From: Buttiauxella sp. B2
GTDB taxonomy: Bacteria > Pseudomonadota > Gammaproteobacteria > Enterobacterales > Enterobacteriaceae
Assembly (NCBI RefSeq): GCF_006376615.1
Contig: NZ_VEXQ01000002.1
Coordinates: 124,001-188,000, forward strand
Reading direction: 5' to 3'
DNA length: 64,000 nucleotides
The notes below the pieces were generated by a model. It had not been told where the DNA came from, did not search any database, and saw nothing but the letters and a program-made list of their open reading frames with translations. Within the stretch, counting starts at the first letter, position 1. Every line of letters begins with the position of its first letter. Positions 60,344-64,000 of the stretch are shown here, piece after piece. A program made the translations under genes and the position numbers.

Positions 60344-61360
60344 TTACTCGTCTGGGGTGAGTTCGCCGCGCAAGTTTTGCGACATCGCTTCGCGAATGGA
60401 CTGCACGTCCAGATTTTGGCTGAGCAAATAGTGAAGCTTAGTCAGTGTCGCTTCTACCGTCATATCATAGCCACTAACAACGCCTGCTTGTGCCAACGCA
60501 TTGCCGGTTGCGTAACCGCCCATATTCACTTTGCCGGACATACATTGAGTGAGGTTCATCACCACAATTCCGCGTGAACAGGCTTCTTGTAACTCCTTGA
60601 GAAACGCGCCGTGCTGCGGCGCATTACCCACGCCGTAAGAACGCAGGATCAATGCTTTTACCGGCTGGCGTAAAAAGTTACCGACAACATCAGCAGAAAT
60701 TCCAGGGTAAATCGTCACCACGCCAATCGGCTGCGGAGTAATTGGGTGAACGATCAATTCACCTTCTCCGTGCGGCGCAGCAGGCGTGTTCAGGCGACGA
60801 ATGTGGATCCCGGCTTCGAGTAACGGGGCAAGATTCGGTGAGGCGAAGGCATCGAAACCATCGGCATGTGCTTTAGTGGTGCGATTACCGCGATATAAAC
60901 GATTGTTGAAGAACAAGCTGACTTCGTTAATCGGGAAATTGGCCGCGATATACAAAGAGTTCAGCAAATTAATTTGCCCATCAGAGCGCAGTTCAGCCAG
61001 AGGAATCTGCGAGCCAGTCACGATAACCGGTTTGCTGAGGTTTTCCAGCATGAACGACAGCGCCGAGGCAGTGAATGCCATGGTGTCAGTGCCATGAAGG
61101 ATAACAAAACCGTCGTACTCATCGTAATGCGCCTTAATGTCATCGGCGATGTGCTGCCAATCCTCGGGCGTCATATCAGAGGAGTCCATCAATGGCTGAT
61201 ACTCATGAATAGTGAAATCAGGCATTTCCTGACGATGGAATTCTGGCATCAAAGCCAACTGGCGTTGTAGATGACCGGATACGGGAATGTAACCGTGTTC
61301 TGAGCGCTGCATACCGATAGTACCGCCGGTATAGGCAACGTAGATGGATTTCTTTTGCAT
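60344..61360 (-). CDS. ansA: L-asparaginase I (cytoplasmic)
   Basis: A 338-residue type I asparaginase. YTGGTIGM holds the first catalytic Thr; VILHGTDTMAFTASALSF holds the second with its Asp. There is no signal peptide, in line with the cytoplasmic enzyme. Order sppA, ansA, pncA as in E. coli. Confidence 0.96.
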   Translation of the reverse strand: MQKKSIYVAYTGGTIGMQRSEHGYIPVSGHLQRQLALMPEFHRQEMPDFTIHEYQPLMDSSDMTPEDWQHIADDIKAHYDEYDGFVILHGTDTMAFTASALSFMLENLSKPVIVTGSQIPLAELRSDGQINLLNSLYIAANFPINEVSLFFNNRLYRGNRTTKAHADGFDAFASPNLAPLLEAGIHIRRLNTPAAPHGEGELIVHPITPQPIGVVTIYPGISADVVGNFLRQPVKALILRSYGVGNAPQHGAFLKELQEACSRGIVVMNLTQCMSGKVNMGGYATGNALAQAGVVSGYDMTVEATLTKLHYLLSQNLDVQSIREAMSQNLRGELTPDE

Positions 61361-61411
61361 GAGTAAACTCAGGGAGTTGACGTTATGCGGCGCAGTATAG
61401 ATGGATGGGGC

Positions 61412-61441
61412 AAAAAAATCAGCCCGGTAAATACCGGGCTG
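61412..61441 (-). terminator. Rho-independent terminator of sppA
   Basis: CAGCCCGGTA and TACCGGGCTG form a perfect 10-bp stem with a tiny loop; the minus strand continues ATTTTTTTG. Confidence 0.92.
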
Positions 61442-61449
61442 AAATGGTT

Positions 61450-63300
61450 TTAACGCACATCACCGCATGTCAGACAGAAGGCATATCGGTTTTGCGGGTC
61501 ATTCATGGTGCCAAACTTATCGTTTTGCGCTTTTACCGCAAGGGCGGCATCTGCAAGTGGTGCTGGCAAATACGCCTGCACCACTTGTGGCAACATGGCG
61601 CGTACCGAGCCGCTCACGCTATTGAATACCATATCAACGAAGCTTGGATCATCCTGCCAGAAATCCAGATGCCAGGTTTTCAGCTTCGCCAATTCAGCTG
61701 CTTTGGCAACGGCATCGTCGAAGTCACCGAGGCTGTCCACCAAACCATTGGCTTTCGCATCCTGGCCGGTCCAGACATGGCCCTGTGCGATTGTATCAAT
61801 TTCTTCCGGCGTTTTTTTGCGGGACTCAGCAACCAGATTGATAAAGCGTTTATAACCATTTTCAATGGTCAGCTGCATCATCTGCTGAACTTCAGGTGGT
61901 AATGACTTTGTCACTGCAACGTCCGCTAATGGCGAAGTTGCCACGCCATCAGTATGAACACCAATTGAATCCAGGGTGTTTTCAACTGTATTGATGACGC
62001 CAAAAATACCAATTGAACCGGTCAATGTATTCGGGCTTGCGACGATGTAATCGGCCGGGGTGGAAACCCAGTAACCACCCGATGCCGCCATACCGCCCAT
62101 GGAAACCACAATTGGCTTGCCCGCAGCTTTCGCAGCCGCCAGTTCATCACGGATAACTTCTGATGCACTAACACTGCCACCTGGGCTGTTAACTCGCAGC
62201 ACAATCGCTTTCACTTTAGGATCAAGGCGTGCTTCACGAATTTGTATGGCAGTGGTATCACCACCAACCTGGCCTGGAGTTTCCTCGCCGTCCATAATTG
62301 CGCCATTTACGAGGATCACCGCAATCGCATCACCTTTGTCGGCAGGTTTTTTCACTACGTAGTCATACATACTGGTGTAGCTGAAATCTTTGTTTTCTTT
62401 GTTCCAGCCAAACTGTTTGATCATCGCTTTATCAACGGTTGCGCTGCTGGCGAGCTCATCAACCAGTTTGTTATCCAGTGCGTATTTCGCGGTGTCACCA
62501 CCGAGTTTTTGCAAGTTATCAAGCAGACCTTGCGCACCAGGGAACACTTGTTGAGCGGTTATCTGGCGGTTAGCCGCAATAGTCCCAAGATAGTTTTGCC
62601 ACAGCTCACCAATCCAGCGGCTGTCCGCTTCTTTTGCCGCAGGAGACATGTCATCGCGAATAAATGGTTCAACGGCGGACTTATAAGTCCCCACGCGGAA
62701 GATATGCGTGGACACTTTCAGCTTATCGAGCAGCGTTTTGTAATACAGCGAGTTAGTGGCGAAACCGTGTAAATCCACCATGCCTTGCGGAGAGAGCCAG
62801 ATTTTATTGGCGAAACTCGCCAGATAATATTGCCCTTGGTTATAGCTATCACCCACCGCATACACTGGCTTGCCGCTATCGCGGAATTCACGCAGCGCTT
62901 TGCCGATATATTGCATAGATGGTTGATCACCACCGGCAAACTCTTTTAAATCCAGCACGATACCGGTGATATTGCGGTCGTCTTTGGCCTGGCGAATAGT
63001 ATCGACCACATCAAACAGGGAGTTTTCCTGCAATCGGTCGGAACTGGCACCCAGCAACTGACGGCCAATCACACCCAATTTATTGCTCACCGATGGCTTA
63101 TCGACTACCACACCAGTGATATCAAGCAACAATGCGCCACGTGCAGGTTCTGCTGGTGCGCTGTTGATCTGCATCCAGATCCCAACACCAACCAGTACCA
63201 GAAGAACTAAAAAGAGGTTGAGAATAAACTCTCGAATAAAGTTAAGCAGACGCCAGGTCCACTTAAAAAAACCGGCAACAAATCGCCCAATGGTACGCAT
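61450..63300 (-). CDS. sppA: Signal peptide peptidase SppA (protease IV)
   Basis: A membrane-anchored serine protease of 616 residues that degrades cleaved signal peptides. One N-terminal membrane helix ([18 protein letters not shown]) is followed by two tandem S49 domains. The catalytic Lys is in [11 protein letters not shown] and the Ser in [12 protein letters not shown], as in E. coli. The frame is open 11 codons upstream; the ATG at 63300 follows CGGAGAG and fits the family. Confidence 0.96.
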   Translation of the reverse strand: MRTIGRFVAGFFKWTWRLLNFIREFILNLFLVLLVLVGVGIWMQINSAPAEPARGALLLDITGVVVDKPSVSNKLGVIGRQLLGASSDRLQENSLFDVVDTIRQAKDDRNITGIVLDLKEFAGGDQPSMQYIGKALREFRDSGKPVYAVGDSYNQGQYYLASFANKIWLSPQGMVDLHGFATNSLYYKTLLDKLKVSTHIFRVGTYKSAVEPFIRDDMSPAAKEADSRWIGELWQNYLGTIAANRQITAQQVFPGAQGLLDNLQKLGGDTAKYALDNKLVDELASSATVDKAMIKQFGWNKENKDFSYTSMYDYVVKKPADKGDAIAVILVNGAIMDGEETPGQVGGDTTAIQIREARLDPKVKAIVLRVNSPGGSVSASEVIRDELAAAKAAGKPIVVSMGGMAASGGYWVSTPADYIVASPNTLTGSIGIFGVINTVENTLDSIGVHTDGVATSPLADVAVTKSLPPEVQQMMQLTIENGYKRFINLVAESRKKTPEEIDTIAQGHVWTGQDAKANGLVDSLGDFDDAVAKAAELAKLKTWHLDFWQDDPSFVDMVFNSVSGSVRAMLPQVVQAYLPAPLADAALAVKAQNDKFGTMNDPQNRYAFCLTCGDVR

Positions 63301-63470
63301 GTACTCTCCGTAACGTTCAACAAGCTGCCGCATCTCACTATATAGCAGCTAAAGTGACTGCTATCCTAAATATCCCCAGGGCAAAAGTCAGTAGGAAATC
63401 TGCCCTGCGCTGTAACAAAATCACCTGCTGTGTTAATTTTGCCGATTAAATTCATTACAGGGGTTATCAA

Positions 63471-64000
63471 ATGGATGCACTTGAATTACTTCTTAACCGC
63501 CGCAGCGCTTCCCGTCTGGCTGAACCCGCCCCAACAGGTGAGGCGCTTGAAAATATTATTCGTGCCGGTATGCGCGCGCCTGATCACGGAACACTGCAAC
63601 CGTGGCGCTTTATTGTGATTGAAGGTGAAGGCCGTGAACGCTTCAGTAAAGTCATGGAACAAGCCGCTATTGCTGAAGAGCAAGACGAAAAGGGTATCGA
63701 AAAAGCGCGCACTGCGCCGTTCCGTGCTCCTCAAATTATCGCGGTTGTCGCTCATTGCGATGACAATCATAAAGTCCCGGTCTGGGAACAGGTTGTGTCT
63801 GCTGGCTGTGCGGTAATGGCAATGCAGATGGCGGCGGTCGCTCAGGGCTATAACGGCATCTGGCGTACTGGTATCTGGACGGAAAGCGAAGCCGTGCGTG
63901 AAGCGCTTCACTGTCGTGAACAAGACGAAGTCGTTGGTTTCCTGTATCTGGGAACGCCACAACTGAAAGCCTCTACCACGGTGAGTGTGTCCGACATCGC
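63471..64000 (+). CDS. ydjA: YdjA, nitroreductase-family flavoprotein (3' end off the window)
   Basis: A small FMN-dependent nitroreductase-fold protein. The visible 176 codons start [20 protein letters not shown] and include the FMN-binding NRRSx[16 protein letters not shown] and [23 protein letters not shown]. coli YdjA is 183 residues, so only about seven are missing. Divergent from sppA as in E. coli. Substrate unknown. Confidence 0.92.
   Translation, partial: MDALELLLNRRSASRLAEPAPTGEALENIIRAGMRAPDHGTLQPWRFIVIEGEGRERFSKVMEQAAIAEEQDEKGIEKARTAPFRAPQIIAVVAHCDDNHKVPVWEQVVSAGCAVMAMQMAAVAQGYNGIWRTGIWTESEAVREALHCREQDEVVGFLYLGTPQLKASTTVSVSDI

Overview
The window is chromosomal DNA from a member of the Enterobacteriaceae. 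Most genes can be named by direct comparison with Escherichia coli and Salmonella proteins, and gene order over long stretches is that of the E. coli 25-26 min region (mfd to icd) and 40 min region (nimT/nimR to ydjA). Two ERIC repeats, PhoP, LexA, CRP and sigma-54 sites of enterobacterial type agree with this. The genus cannot be fixed from sequence reading alone.

Region 1 (about 1-13.4 kb) is conserved backbone: the 5' end of mfd, ycfT, the lolCDE lipoprotein exporter, nagK, cobB, the potABCD polyamine importer and pepT. Region 2 (13.4-19.5 kb) is an insertion between pepT and roxA, which are neighbours in E. coli. It carries ygaV-ygaP, an outer-membrane barrel protein, a CecR-like TetR regulator facing a broken hlyD-like gene, and a covalent-flavin oxidoreductase followed at once by a structure resembling an integron attC site. 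Region 3 (19.5-29.4 kb) is backbone again: roxA, phoQP with a PhoP box, purB, hflD, mnmA, nudJ, rluE and icd, interrupted by a second methylglyoxal synthase gene.

Region 4 (29.4-40.6 kb) is a mosaic of accessory DNA. It holds a DHFR-like reductase, a chloramphenicol acetyltransferase, a secreted molybdopterin-fold protein paired with a GGDEF-EAL protein, a glutathione peroxidase behind a remnant of an ohr/osmC gene, a truncated prophage repressor abutting a decayed IS3-family transposase, a candidate small RNA, two decayed tRNA genes in tandem, and a HicAB locus whose toxin gene is broken. It ends near an intact tRNA-Thr. A short dispersed repeat containing GTGCCAGRAGCGGAC is scattered through regions 2 and 4 and was not seen in the backbone. 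E. coli gene order jumps from about 26 min to about 40 min across region 4.

Region 5 (40.6-64 kb) follows the E. coli 40 min order with additions: a LexA-controlled DinI/MsgA gene followed by a YoaJ-like micropeptide, an MltF-like lytic transglycosylase, a CspA-family gene, yqaE, a DUF523 gene, a stand-alone glutamine amidotransferase, nimT/nimR, yeaL, a BON-only Kbp-like gene, yeaGH with a sigma-54 promoter, mipA, a gene with three fused RidA domains where E. coli has yeaE, yeaD, gapA, msrB, yeaC, a secreted GH18 chitinase, pncA, ansA, sppA and the start of ydjA.

Most of the window is well-known housekeeping. The least ordinary items are the triple RidA protein, the oxidoreductase with an attC-like tail, the SOS-linked micropeptide, the candidate small RNA beside decayed tRNAs, the dispersed repeat family and the extra methylglyoxal synthase. 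No single clear new multi-gene system is evident.
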